Positions 43,436-54,930 are shown, counted from the stretch's first letter. The stretch: 64,000 bases of DNA from Bagarius yarrelli (GCA_005784505.1 VCAZ01000270.1:1-64000), one strand, 5' to 3'. Notes: generated from the sequence alone by a model not told the origin. A program made the numbers and translations.

Positions 43436-45092
43436 CGCGAGGAAGGGGAATCGCGGAAAGCCGGCGGGTGTCTGAGCTAGGCTAAAAACAAACCCTAGCC
43501 AGCCGGCACTCCCATCCAAACTACTTGTTAACGTTTGCTTCCTGGATAATAAACTGGACTATATCCAACTCCAGCAGACTACACGGCATGAATTTAGAAA
43601 CTGTTGTGTCTTTGTTTTCACAGAAACATGGTTCAGCGACAGAGTTCCGGACGCCACCATTCAGCTAGACGGGCTAACATCGTTTCGTGCCGACAGAAAT
43701 GCAGCTCTGTGCGGTAAGACTCTCGGTGGTGGCGTGTGTGTTTACATCAACACTGAATGGTGCGAGAACTCTGTGATCGTTTCTACTTTCTGTTCATCGC
43801 TAGTAGAGTTTGTGACTGTTAGATGCAGGCCATTTTACTACGATAATTCACCGCTGTTTTCATTCTCGGAGTGTACATTCCACCCAGCGCTAATGCTAAG
43901 GAGCCGCTTTATGTACTGTACGTGGCTATTAGCGATCTGCATTATGCACACTCCGATGGACTGTTTATTATCGCCGGAAATTTCAACCATGCAAAACTCC
44001 CTAAATTCTACCAACATGTGGACTTTGCGACTAGAGGGGAAAACACGCTGGATCTTGTTTACACAAACATCCCCGGCGCGTACCGAGCGGAGCCCCGTCC
44101 TCATCTCGGATACTCAGACCACATCTCTGTTATGCTAATTTCAGCATACCGACCGCTCGTCAGACACTTTAAACCGGTTTTAAAGAAGGTGAGAACGTGG
44201 CTAACAGGAGCTACTTCTGCTCTTCAGGACTGTTTTGAGTGCACTGACTGGCAGATGTTTAAGGAGGCTTCAACCAATGGCCACTCTGTTAATGTGGAGA
44301 AGTAAATAACAATGCAAATAATGCACACCCCGACGGACTGTTTATCATCGCCAGAGATTTCAACCATGCAAATCTCAAAACAGTGCTTCCTAAATTTCAC
44401 CAAATGTGGACTTTGCGACGAGAGGGGAAAACACGCTGGATCTTGTTTACACAAACATCCTCGGCGTGTACCGAGCGGAGCCCCGCCCCCCCCCTCCTCG
44501 GATACTCAGACCACATCTCCGTTATGTTTGCTAATGCCAGCATACGGACCGCTCGTTGGATGCACTAAACCGGTTTTAAAGAAGGTGAGAACGTGGCCAA
44601 CAGAAGCTACTTCTGCTCTTCAGGACTGTTTTGAGTGCACTGACTGGCAGATGTTTAGGGAGGCTGCAACCAACGGCGAATCTGTTAACCTGGATGAGTA
44701 CACAACATCAGTGATCAGTTTATATCGGCAAGTGCATTGATGACGTGACTGTCTCCAAAACCATCACAACTCGCTCCAACCAGAAACCGTGGATGACCAC
44801 AGAGGTGCGTGCGCTGCAAGGACAAGTCAGCCCTAAAAACAGCCAGGGGCCAAACTGTCTAGAGCTATTAGAGAGGCAAAGTGCACGTACAGCAAGAAAA
44901 TTCACAGCCACACAGGTTTCAGGACTGCGCATTTGGCAGGGCATCCAGACAATCACTAACTACAAGACAGCTCCACCTGCTTGTAACAGTGACGCCTCCC
45001 TCACAGATGCGCTCAACGATTTCTACGCCCGGTTTGAGGTGCAGAACAACGTGGCAGCGAGAAAGACCACCCCTCCTCCCAAACCCGTGAAT
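43436..45092 (+). pseudogene. LINE AP endonuclease (CR1/Rex1-like), with internal duplication
   Basis: Endonuclease domain that would nick the target for reverse transcription. TETWFSDRVPDATIQLDG (43618-43670), RADRNAALCGKTLGGGVCVY, VYIPPSANAKEPLY, IIAGNFNHA (metal-site Asp replaced by Asn), LDLVYTNIPGAYRAEPRPHL and GYSDHISVML (S-D-H box) follow in family order but switch frame near 43860. A second, shifted copy of the last third starts at about 44320. Then NQKPWMTTEVRALQ and LNDFYARFEV, the linker to RT, end at 45090. RT itself is absent. Confidence 0.8.
43945..44735 (+). repeat. 377-base tandem duplication inside the endonuclease
   Basis: GGACTGTTTATTATCGCCGG (about 43957) and GGACTGTTTATCATCGCCAG (about 44334) start two copies that both run through ACACGCTGGATCTTG, CAGACCACATCTC and GAGTGCACTGACTGGCAGAT. 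The copies differ by several substitutions and indels. Confidence 0.85.
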
Positions 45093-45095
45093 GAC

Positions 45096-45157
45096 CGGTG
45101 GTTAGACCTGTGGTTAGACCTGTGGTTAGACCTGTGGTTAGACCAGTGGTTAGACAG
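45096..45157. repeat. 12-bp tandem repeat
   Basis: GTGGTTAGACCT repeated about five times, the last units altered (ACCA, ACAG). Confidence 0.9.
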
Positions 45158-45216
45158 GTTTCACTGTGTGTTCACTGTGTACTGCATCTGCTATATATGG
45201 CTGAAATGACAAGAAG

Positions 45217-45217
<1 letters not shown>

Positions 45218-45270
<53 letters not shown>

Positions 45271-45280
45271 ACTCTCTCTC
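45218..45280. repeat. (CT)n microsatellite within L2 3' UTR remnant
   Basis: CT repeat followed at once by TACATATGCCACAACTGAGC (45282-45301), which matches TACATACGCCACAACGGAGC after the (CT)n tract of the L2 at 51500-51625. Confidence 0.85.
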
Positions 45281-45410
45281 TACATATGCCACAACTGAGC
45301 TGCCAGTTATCCAGACCCCATCTTCACTCCGGATCTGTCAGACCCTTCCATGAGACCCCGCCTCTAGTTGATGATCATCACATCACCAGGGTGACCAGTG
45401 AAACAGGGTG
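45281..45410 (+). repeat. L2 3' UTR fragment
   Basis: GCTGCCAGTTATCCAGACCC and GATGATCATCACATCACCAG parallel 51620-51715 of the plus-strand L2. Confidence 0.6.
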
Positions 45411-45416
45411 AAATAG

Positions 45417-45475
45417 ATATTCTATTCTATTCTATTCTATTCTATTCTATTCTATTCTATTCTATTCTATTCTAT
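45417..45475. repeat. (TATTC)n pentanucleotide repeat
   Basis: About eleven TATTC units, continuing directly into an L2 tail in minus orientation (45476-45600), so it probably grew from the pentanucleotide LINE tail. Confidence 0.9.
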
Positions 45476-45600
45476 TTAATTTATATAGTGCTTTTTACAA
45501 TGGTCATTGTCTCAAAGCAGCTGTACACAAGCTCTTTATGGCAGAATACAAATGTCCTTGGTCACGCTGGTGATGTGCTAATCATCAACTAGAAGCGGGT
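45476..45600 (-). repeat. L2 3' tail fragment
   Basis: TTTATATAGTGCTTTTTACA and CATTGTCTCAAAGCAGCTGT match 25865-25915. Confidence 0.75.
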
Positions 45601-47049
45601 CTGGATCACTCTTCCGCCCCCGCCTTATTAGGATTTATGTATTTTGATTGCATTTAAAATTTCCATCCATTTGGATTACATAGTTTTTTTACCTAAACAA
45701 AGTAATAAACTTAATGGGATTCATACTTGTTAGTATTACCTAAATAAAATAATCGAGATTTAGATTTATGTAATAATTTTAAATAAAGTCGGTGTGTTTT
45801 AAATTCATAAGAAATAGCACTGCTATTTGATATTTTGTATTTTACGGTTTAATCAATGTTTTACCTGCCTGGCATAATAAATTGTTATTGTTTCTTATAA
45901 AATTCTTCAGAATAAGTTATTTTTTAGTAGATTAAGAGAAGTCCTTTGTTACTGCAAAATCTTATGTCAAGATAAGACAAACTAGAGTTTAATAGTGAAT
46001 GGAACATGGGGCGCATTCTCCCAAATTAATGTCAATCGCGCCTGGCTTAGTTAGCAAGTTGTATGCACATTGCTAAAGAAACTATTATTTTGTTCTGGGC
46101 AAGCATCAGGTGACCAGACAAAATTAATAGCAAACCCCACAACCTCTGACTAAGTTTAGGCTAGCAGTTTTGTGACCGTGAGACCCACTATCCGGCCATA
46201 GTAAGGCTCTGTGTAACATCGAGTGTCTTTATAAATAGATAACTCGGAGTATGAGAATTTATGCATGATCAAAGTCTAAATTATGATCAACAGTAATTTA
46301 CTAAATTATTTACTACAATTTTAACATATAAATTGGAGTGAGATTGAATTGTTCACAAAGCTATGCGAAATTAAAACTACATTCTAATTATTTAAGCAAT
46401 TATTATAGTAGCGCTAAGGAACGTCAGAACACGAGATCCCTTCACCCACACCACTGGATTCCGTCGCTGGGCTGGTAAGTGGTCAATGTCATTCATGTAG
46501 ATTGCAAGTACATGTGCACTTTGGTCAGAGCGGCAATAATGCAATTAAGGTGTTTACATGCCTGTATATTACAATTGAAATCGGCATACGCCACTTATGA
46601 GGCAATGTTTATCTGCAGTGCTGACAAAATCTCATTCTATCTGCATTATTTAAAACTATTTTAATGCCACATAATATTCTGTTCTGTTAAATTACATGTA
46701 AATAATGTTCACAATTTAAATTCAGATAGTTTTGTCATGCGCCATACTAAAAGCAGTTTTATATAATAAAGCCAGATCCAGATCACAAATTTAACACTAG
46801 TTTTCCACTAAACAAATTGTAATGATGAAGTGATAATGAAGATTTATCTAATTTTTTCAGGACCAATTTTTCTCTTCTTATTTAATGTGTATTTTAAAAA
46901 GAAATCTTTATAACAGCAGATTTTTTTTAGTTTAAAAACTAACAAAAATTTTTGGCTGGTCACCTATATATAAAGTGTTGTCGGTCTTTTAAACTTTTTC
47001 TTTACCTACATTTCTTTAATATATTCTACAATTTATAATGTTATGAACT
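45601..47049. other. No gene seen
   Basis: AT-rich. A donor-like GGGCTG/GTAAGT at 46470-46481 follows a GC-richer stretch (46420-46470), but nothing coding or promoter-like supports an exon. Confidence 0.35.
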
Positions 47050-47155
47050 GTAAAATGTTGCACTCTGACCCCAACCTTCTAAAATGGGATATGCAAAAAA
47101 ACTAATTTCACTGTGCTGTGAAGTGTATCTGACAACATAAAGACAATTGCATTTA
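47050..47155 (+). repeat. SINE 3' fragment (same family as 51961-52245)
   Basis: CACTCTGACCCCAACCTTCT, GGGATATGCAAAAAAAC and TTTCACTGTGCTGTGAAGTG match 52125-52200. Confidence 0.6.
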
Positions 47156-47734
47156 CAACGTTCAAACTCATTTGCATGGGGACACCATTAATATTATATA
47201 TATAAGGCCATGTTTTAGGGCTGTATAAGAATCAACACATTAATCAACACTAAAATAAACACATTAACGTTTTACCTTGATTAACAAACAATATTTTTCT
47301 TTTTTTAATTTATTTTGTGTTTATAGTTCACTGCATTTTTCTTTGGAACAAGCTCCTTCCGTTGCCCAGTTCACTCAATATTTAAGCACTCCACCATGTC
47401 CCCACAGTGCCACTAACTGGACCAGGCGGAGTCACATGACTTCACACGTGTTAAAGAACGAAGGAGGAAAGAAGTTTTAAAACCAAAATCAAAAAATTGC
47501 ATCAGTTTAAGGTTCTAAAATTTGGTTTCTATTATTTTTCGATTAATCATGCAGCTCTATCATGGTTGCTTACTATCTCTGGTTATTGCAAATTATTTGT
47601 TAGTTAGATTCAATAATCATTGCAAATATACTATTCAGTAGTTAATGTAAATATACAGTACAATCCTAGACCCTAGCTATTTCCCTGCTTACTATTTTTC
47701 TGAAGATAAAAAGCAAGGGGGAAGTGGTAGCACC
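47156..47734. other. No gene seen
   Basis: AT-rich. A plus-strand open frame at 47277-47480 follows a TTTTGTGTTTATAG acceptor-like site but has no recognisable product. Confidence 0.35.
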
Positions 47735-48120
47735 GTAGTTAGGGTTTTGGGCTGCTAGCCAGAAAATTGTACCACCAAGTTACAGTGAACTTTAATATAT
47801 TTAAACTAAAAGCATTACCCCAGTGCAGTCATCTTTAAACTCAACTTTCGATTAAGAATTGCATCTTGAATCTGGGATTATGCATTTTTGTTATGAGAGT
47901 CTTTGAATTGTGGTGGCTGGGAAGTGGTGGCTCATGGTTAAGGTGTTGGATTACCAACCTGAAGGTTGTGGGTTCGATTCCCAGCTCCACCAAGCCACCA
48001 CTGCTGGGCCCCTGAGCAAGGCCCTTAACCCGCAATTGCTCAGTTGTATAACAAGAAATATTGTAAGTCGCTCTGGATAAGGGCGTCTGCCAAATGCTGC
48101 AAATGTAAATGTAAATGAAT
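47735..48120 (+). mobile_element. tRNA-derived SINE, near full length
   Basis: The main copy is 47921-48120. It has an A-box-like GTGGCTCATGGTTAAGG, a perfect B-box GGTTCGATTCC (47972-47982), the body GCTGGGCCCCTGAGCAAGGC and the tail CTCTGGATAAGGGCGTCTGC with (AAATGT)n. A partial head at 47735-47780 suggests an earlier insertion. Transcription would be by RNA polymerase III from the internal promoter. Confidence 0.85.
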
Positions 48121-48580
48121 ATCATCAGGGAAAAGAACTCGGCTGAATCCCAGTGGTGCTAAAATACTTGGTGCTAAACTCTTACACCTCTTGTGCTTGC
48201 TGTCAGTGACTAACAAACTTCCAGTGTGGATGATGTATGAGCCTGTCAGGGCAGAAAATCACAGAGCTCTAGCTACTAGTAGCCTAATTCTACTGTACCA
48301 TAACTCTGTGTGTCTGTCAGTGGTAAAAATAGGTTTTGCCTTTTGGTGTTAGCTAGGATTTTATTAAACGTTTACTATAACCTTTAATAACCTATAACCT
48401 GTGGCCAAAGAATGATGGATTTTGCAAAAAAATCTACATATAGGAAATGTGTGACCACTAATTGTGGCTGCTCCACAATTAGTGTTTAAGCTGCAAAGTT
48501 AGCATAGTTAGATTTAATTTAATTAGTTAGCATAGTTAGATTTAATTTAATTAGTTGATTGTAAGCCCCAGAGGGTCTAC
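48121..48580. other. No gene seen
   Basis: Contains a direct duplication of TTAGCATAGTTAGATTTAAT (about 48498 and 48527). Confidence 0.4.
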
Positions 48581-48624
48581 ATAAGATAAGATAAGATAAG
48601 ATAAGATAAGATAAGATAAGATAA
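48581..48624. repeat. (ATAAG)n pentanucleotide repeat
   Basis: About eight to nine units; it forms the tail of the LINE fragment that follows in minus orientation. Confidence 0.9.
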
Positions 48625-48960
48625 TCTTTATTTATCCCACAGTGGGGAAATTAAATTGTTACGGTGGCTCAGATACAAAAACAATTACGTGCAGAGTAGG
48701 AAAATAGAAGAAATGTGCAATAGAAAAGTGCAAATTGTGAGAAATAAAAATAATTCACAATAAACATTTTTAAAAGTCTAAAAGTATTTACAGTTATGTG
48801 CATCTGTAGTTAGACTGTTGAGTTGTACAGTCTAACGGCGGTGGGTATGAAAGACCTGAGGAACCGCTCCTTCCTACACGGAGGGTGTAACAGTCTGCTA
48901 CTGAAGGAGCTGCTCATAGCCTCCACTGTCTTTTACAGTGGATGAGAGTAAGGTACATGT
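48625..48960 (-). mobile_element. LINE 3' end fragment (CR1/Rex1-like)
   Basis: The minus strand encodes VEAMSSSFSSRLLHPPCRKE and RFLRSFIPTAVRLYNS, a typical C-terminus of a fish LINE ORF2 (48960-48830), then a 3' UTR with CCCCACTGTGGGATAAATAA and the pentanucleotide tail. Confidence 0.7.
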
Positions 48961-49187
48961 AAGGTTAGCTGAAGAGACTGTCCCTAAACTTAATAACATG
49001 CAGGCAAAAATGTTCTAATAATCTGTTGTAATGATTTCCACAAATTTTTTTAAAAGCCTATATTCCATTCGAGAATCATCTCATTGTAGCCAGAATGCAT
49101 TTAACTTAGTTCTTTTAGTTAGTGAAGAAACTGTAATAGCAGGCGACTGAATATATCGATGCCGCATTCCGCTCTACATTAGATAAC

Positions 49188-50915
49188 GTGGCTCCAGTTA
49201 AAAGAAAAATAATTAAAGATAAGAAACTCGCTCCATGGTATAATGAACACACGCGCTCTTTAAAACAGAGCGCCCGTAAACTAGAACGTAAATGGCGCCG
49301 AACTAGATTGCTGGTTTTCCAGGCAGCATGGAAAGAGGGAATTCTAGCTTATAAAAAAGCTCTTAGTGTAAATAGATCAACGTATCTTTCTAACCTTATT
49401 GAAGATAATAAAAATAATCCTAGATTTCTATTCGATACCGTCGCAAAATTAACTAGGAATAAGGCGTCCTCAGAAACCTGCACCATAACTGCGTGCACCA
49501 TAACTTCTTTGATAATAAAATTGCAAACATTAGGCAGAAAATTAACGTTTTAAAACCAGACCTTTCGAATGATTCTGATGATCAACTAACCGCATCAGAT
49601 CAGAACTTAGAAAATTTTACTCCTCTGGAAGAGAAAAACCTAATCACGCTCATCTCTTCCACAAAACCGTCAACTTGTGTGTTAGATCCTATACCAACAC
49701 ACTTTCTTAAACAAATTGTACCGGCAGTATCAGAACCCCTGTTGAAAATAGTTAACTCTTCTCTCAGCAGTGGGTATGTTCCTAAATCTTTTAAATTAGC
49801 AGTGATTAAACCTTTAATTAAGAAACCTGACCTTGACCAAAATGAACTGTCAAACTATAGACCGATATCTAACCTTCCGTTTGTCTCTAAAATTCTAGAG
49901 AAGGTAGTTGCGCAACAACTGTGCTCATACTTACAGAGAAATAACATACACGAACTTTATCAATCAGGATTCAGGCCTCACCACAGCACAGAGACGGCAC
50001 TGGTCAAAGTAGCTAATGACCTCTTACTGGCATCCGACCAAGGTTGTGTCTCGTTGCTTATATTACTTGACCTTATTAGTGCGGCCTTCGACACTATAGA
50101 TCACGATATTCTTCTCCGCAGATTAGAAAAATTAGTAGTAGGAATTAAAGGAACAGCTCTTGCGTGGCTCAGGTCCTATTTAACCGATCGTTACCAGTTT
50201 GTAGATTTAAATGGTGATTATTCTGCGTGCTCCCGTGTAAAGTATGGTGTTCCACAGGGCTCGGTTTTAGGCCCACTTCTTTTCTCTCTTTACATGCTGC
50301 CTCTGGGAAACATAATCCGTAAGCATGATATTAGTTTCCACTGTTACGCTGATGACACACAGTTATACGTCTCATCAAGGCCTGATGCGAAAGGCCAGTT
50401 TAATAAAATTTAGCAATGTGTGAAGGAAGTAGGAGATTGGATGCTTTGCAATTTCCCTCTTGCTTAACGCTGACAAGACGGAGGTTCTGGTTCTAGGACC
50501 ACAGGTAGCTAAAAGTAAGCTTCCTGATCACACCTTAACCCTAGACAGTCTTTCTGTTTCACCAAGTGCAACAGTAAAAGATCTGGGTGTGATTTTAGAC
50601 TCCAATCTCTCATTTGAAGCCCATGTCGACAATATTATCAGGATAGCGTTTTATCATCTCAGAAATATCGCTAAAATAAGAAATTTCTTGTCGCTTACTG
50701 ATGCTGAAAAATTAGTTCATGCATTTATCACATCCAGGCTGGATTACTGTAACGCTTTACTGTCTGGATGTTCAACTAGGTGCATTAATAAACTTCAGCT
50801 AGTCCAGAACGCAGCAGCGAGAGTCCTCACTAAAACTAAAAGATACGAGCACATCACACCGGTCCTATCCGCACTGCATTGGCTGCCAGTGAGACAAAAA
50901 CCGCATCGATTTTAA
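49188..50915 (+). pseudogene. L2 LINE reverse transcriptase (plus copy)
   Basis: Three open blocks: linker 49188-49553, RT 49493-50413 and C-terminal part 50460-50915. The RT has NYRPISNLPFVSKILEKVVA, GFRPHHSTETALVKV, LDLISAAFDTIDHDIL (an extra Ile compared with the minus copy), GVPQGSVLGPLLFSLY and YADD at 50345-50356. The C-terminal part has SRLDYCNALLSGCSTRC. Breaks: a frame change near 49500-49550, a TAG at 50411-50413, and a frame change near 50900. The palm motifs are intact, so this is one of the younger copies. It can be copied only if another element supplies the protein. Confidence 0.9.
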
Positions 50916-51499
50916 AATACTACTTTTAACCTATAAAGCTCTAAATGGTCTCGCGCGCCGCAGTACTTAAGCGAACTTCTAGTGTCTTACGTTCCACCAC
51001 GCCTACTTCGATCAAAGGATGCAGGCTGCCTGTCAGTACCGCGTATTATAAAAAACTACTACAGCAGGGGGCAGAGCCTTTTCCTACAGGGCCCCTATGC
51101 TATGGAATAACCTCCCTATGTATGTTCGGGAATCAGACACAGTCTCAGTGTTTAAGTCCAGGTTAAAAACATATTTATTTAATCAAGCATTTTGTATTTG
51201 ATTCCCCTTAGATAAAGGAGCAGATCCGGGGGACTCATGGGTGTTGAGTATTAAGGTGATCTGGTATGTTTAGATGCTGTCTTCACCCTCTCTTATTGAT
51301 CATGGTGTTGATGATGAGAGCGGCTGGTTGCTTAACATATCAGGGAGCCCTCATGTCTGTGTTTCCCTTTGGTTCTCCTTTTAGTTATGCTGACCTAGTT
51401 AGTCTTGCCGGAGTCCATCCTTGCACTCTACATTTTTCACTTAATCAATCCAAACCGTGTGATTACATTGTCACTTAACTGTTTTCCTTCTTTTTGACT

Positions 51500-51534
51500 T
51501 CCTTTCACTCTCTCTCTCTTTCTCTCTCTCTCCT

Positions 51535-51596
<62 letters not shown>
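51500..51596. repeat. (CT)n microsatellite inside the L2 3' UTR
   Basis: Interrupted CT tract, long uninterrupted part about 51539-51594. It is at the same element position as 26302-26362 and 45218-45280. Confidence 0.9.
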
Positions 51597-51598
<2 letters not shown>

Positions 51599-51960
51599 GA
51601 GTTACATACGCCACAACGGAGCTGCCGGTGATCCAGTCCCCACCACCGGCCCGTCCTGTGGGTCCCTTCCCTGTGACCTGCCCAGCGGATGATGCATCAC
51701 CAGGGCGATCTAGGACGACCCACTTCGCCATAAAGACGTTTCGGCTGCTCTAAGGACTAATGATTATAGTTGTTTACACACACACACGATGTAACCTCAT
51801 GATCCCTGCTACCTGTTTTCACCCAAATGAGGATGGGTTCCCTGCTGAGTCTGGTTCCTGTCAAGGTTTCTTCCTATCTCATCTTAGGGAGTTTTTCCTT
51901 GCCACCGTCGCCCCGGCTTGCTCATCAGGGACAAACTGATTTGTTTAATTCTGTTTTATA

Positions 51961-52245
51961 GGGCAGGGTGGCTCAAACGGTTAAGGTGCTGAGTTGTTAA
52001 TCTGAAGACCAGAAACACCTGGGTTCGAGCCCCACCTCCGGCAAGCCAACCACTGTTGGGTCCTTGAGCAAGACGCTTAACCCCTTAACCCCTCCGGCTC
52101 CAGGGGCGCTGTATCATAGCTGACCACGCGCCCTGACCCCAACTTACTAAGATAGGATATGCGAAAAATGCACTTCATTGGCTCTGTACATGTACCTTGC
52201 ACAATGACAATGAATTGAATATACTATACTTATACTTAATACTTA
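51961..52245 (+). mobile_element. tRNA-derived SINE inserted into the L2 3' UTR
   Basis: Head GGGTGGCTCAAACGGTTAAG (A-box), GGGTTCGAGCCCC (B-box), body with GCGCCCTGACCCCAACTTAC and the end ACAATGACAATGAATTGAAT. The minus-strand L2 lacks it at 25918-25950, giving the empty site. It is a different family from the SINE at 47921. Confidence 0.85.
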
Positions 52246-52599
52246 TAATTTCTTCAATTGTAAAGCTGCTTTGTGACAATCACCATTGTTAAAAGCGCTA
52301 TACAAATAAAACTGAATTGAATTGAATTAATATCATGTGGGCAGTGTGTTCGGTAGTCACCAATCTGTTATTTTCCACCCGGTCTTGGGGATCATGTTTC
52401 AGTGTTTTAGTCTGTGTTCCTTCTGCATTCTGGTCTGCTGGTGTAGTAGCCTACCAGTGGTGCTCATGGCGCATCCTGCATAACTCCATATAACAGTTGT
52501 ATTCTATCGTTTTCTAGCATCCTTGATGCACATATATTTCTGAGAACAGATTCTCCAGTTTCTCCTGACACAGGAGTAACCTGGCAGAATACAATTGCA

Positions 52600-53720
52600 G
52601 ACCAAATGGTGTAACCCTACCCTAGGCAAGGAACGCTGGGGTCACGGGCACCACACAAGACTCATTCCATTCGCAGGTTGTAGAACCTGACAAATGTGTC
52701 GGGAGCACATTTACCGGGGCTGTTGCAGCAGTAAGCCCCTGCCCTGGTAAGCCTTGATGATTGCTTCCACTAGCCAGTGGGAGATCCTCTGTTTGAAGAC
52801 AGCGTCCCCCTATTTGCCGTCCTCCATAGCAGACAAAGAGCGTCTGAAGCTCTGAGTGTGGTCTAGGTACACCTGGAGGGCCTGTACCGGACACAACAAG
52901 AGTAGGTCAGGGGTGGGTACCTTAGGTGCGTATCCCGGCCTGGGTTTCAAGACCACATGATAATCTGCCGGACCAAGGTGCAGGAGCTCCGTTTTAAAAA
53001 AAGTGCTCTGAGTTCCATAGACTGCAAGGGCTCATATGGGTCTCTCAGTAAGGCCTGTAGGACCAACGAGAGATCCCAAGGCATGGCGCCAGAGTCTTCC
53101 CACTGATCTGTCTCCTAAGGTGTCATGGTATGCTGAGATGGCAGCCACATACACCTTAATGGTGGAGGCCGAAAGGTGTCCTTCGAACCCTGCTTGAAAG
53201 AAAGAGAGTATTAGCCCAATACATCTCTGAGGTTCTTCCACACGGTAGGTACACCAGTCAACAAACATGCCACTTCAGGTCGTACAGCCACCTCATGGAG
53301 GGGGCTGTAACCTGAATAATGGTGTTCAGTTGATAGATCTCTTAGATCCTCTTGGTCCTGTCCAGAGACAACATGTAAAGGTTTCAGAAATCTGGACATG
53401 GGTGCCAGATCATGCCCCTTCCTTGGGATAGAAGGTCATCCAGCTGTGTGCCAGTGCGTCCGTGCTGAGCAGGAGATGGCGGGCAAGCTGTAACATGCAT
53501 CTGGAGCATACGGATGGGCCTGATGGTTGATGTGTGCAACCGTTGCAGTGTTGTCCGAACTGCGGCCGAAGATGCAATTTGCCTCAGGAGTCTCTGGAAG
53601 TGTTCGAGAGGGCCCGGTTTAGCCTCCTCAAATCCAGGATAGGCCTGCTCCCCTTTCTAGATACAGTTAAGTAGGGGCTGTAAAACCCCTGCTTTATCCT
53701 GGCTCAGGGGACTTGATTGC
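52600..53720 (-). mobile_element. DIRS fragment: RNase H and tyrosine recombinase start
   Basis: Minus strand. A decayed RNase H region with DNTATVAHINHQAHPYAPDA (about 53560-53500) is followed by the recombinase N-terminal part LSASTIKVYVAAISAYHDTL (about 53190-53130). A core piece with FVCYGGRQIGGRCLQTEDLP (about 52840-52780) and remnants to 52620 complete it. The catalytic His-x-x-Arg box and Tyr are lost. It is related to 7181-9200 and 39110-39985. Confidence 0.8.
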
Positions 53721-53724
53721 AATA

Positions 53725-54080
53725 TTCAAATATCAATATTATCAATATTCAAATTTAAGAAATAGACTTAAAAAATAGAGATATCAGGCAGGATGACAAG
53801 GAGCAAAAACTTATTTATTGAAGCAAGTTGAATCCTCAGCAAAAATCATCAAGATCTTCAGCATCAGAACCAAAAAGGAGTGGAGCAGTCAGTCGTGTAC
53901 ACGAGTGAGGGCACACATTCTGCTTTGATTTCCCCAGTTTAAATAGCCTAAGTTCTAAAAGCTTTAGATTTTTCTGACCCATTCCACTTTGTTCAATTCC
54001 AAATAAAACCTCAAAACCTAGCTTCCTTGTCGCCTCCCAGTCTTATCCAAACAAACTGAGTCAGCCCTAAAAAAACAACT
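53725..54080 (-). mobile_element. Candidate solo LTR (minus)
   Basis: On the minus strand TTTAAACTGGGGAAATCAAA and, about 120 bases later, GCTTCAATAAATAAG give a promoter and poly(A) arrangement. ATTGATAATATTGATATTTG repeats follow. No internal region. Confidence 0.45.
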
Positions 54081-54434
54081 CTGATAACAGCCCCTAAACT
54101 TGTTTTTCACCAATGCAGTTATTTTTCTGCTGAACTCGAGACTATGCTGTTTTTGTTGCCTTCATTCTGCAATATGCGTACGTAATGTAAGCTTAATGCT
54201 TAGTGTACATGTTAGAGTTAATATACATTATTTATCTGTTATTAGTGTGGTTACATGCTTTAAGATTATTTATATATATATTTACTAGTATGCTTTGAAA
54301 CAGAAACAGCTCATCCTGTTTTTTTTCTTCATTTTGCACCTGGGTTCTGTTGTATTGTTTGGGTCAAGTTGTGCTGTTTTCGGGTCACCTTGTACTCATT
54401 CTTCCTACTCCCTCTCTTTCCCTTCCTCTGCAGA

Positions 54435-54580
54435 CCGTGTCATGCGTCTTTCCCATACTGCTGCTTTACATCATTAACCGGCGGTATTAGCTCTCCCACC
54501 TCGGACTTGAGCCTAGGTTCTTGGAACATCTCTGTTCTCACACCGTTCCCACTTACCCTTACCGACATACTCAAATAAGG
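54435..54580 (+). other. Candidate exon with strong splice sites
   Basis: A pyrimidine-rich tract ending CCCTTCCTCTGCAG and a donor AAATAAG/GTATGT at 54579-54586 delimit about 146 bases. One frame is open to the donor (ISSPTSDLSLGSWNISVLT), another gives VSCVFPILLLYIINRRY and a stop. I recognise no family. It could equally be an untranslated or chance exon. Confidence 0.3.
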
Positions 54581-54657
54581 TATGTTCTGATCATGTGCAA
54601 TGCATCTACCCAAACTTTACCCTCTCCTGCTCCTTTAACCACTTTTCCCTCAATAGA

Positions 54658-54930
54658 TCAATAGATACATCTAGCACGCCTGGAACTTCTGGTACTGGCA
54701 GACGCTGGTACTTCGACAGCATCCTGGCCCCACATCCTCCGAACCTGACGTGGACTCCGATCCAGCTCCTTTCCGCCGTGCGGATTCTCCTGACTATACC
54801 CCAACATCACCATTTGACTCTGATGCTCAGCCCAGGCCTTCTGCTTACAGATGGAACGAGTTTTAATAAACCTGTTTCAGAGTGCACTGTGTCTGTTATT
54901 TATTTGGTGAACATATTTTTGTGTTAATAA
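54658..54930 (+). other. Candidate terminal exon
   Basis: A frame reads EPDVDSDPAPFRRADSPDYT, PFDSDAQPRPSAYRWNEF and a stop at about 54862. The AATAAA signal (54864-54869) overlaps the end. Composition is protein-like, but the upstream frame has a stop at 54675 unless splicing enters later. No homologue recognised. Confidence 0.25.

Larger units (their letters stand above)
49150..52325 (+). mobile_element. L2 LINE, 5'-truncated (plus)
   Basis: Nearly the same sequence as 25846-28731 but on the other strand. ORF2 starts in the pre-RT linker (APVKRKIIKDKKLAPWYNEH). RT follows, then a 3' UTR with a (CT)n tract (51500-51596) and the tail CAAATAAAACTGAATTGAAT. A SINE is inserted in the 3' UTR (51961-52245). 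The endonuclease and ORF1 are absent. Confidence 0.9.

Noticed and set aside
45096..45209. WLDL repeat protein
   Set aside because: It is the translation of a 12-bp DNA tandem repeat beyond the LINE linker.
46420..47480. First exon with donor at 46476 spliced to 47325
   Set aside because: Only a donor consensus and a weak acceptor; no promoter motif or coding frame supports it.
47921..48000. tRNA gene
   Set aside because: A and B boxes are present but the sequence does not fold into a full cloverleaf and is followed by a SINE body and tail.
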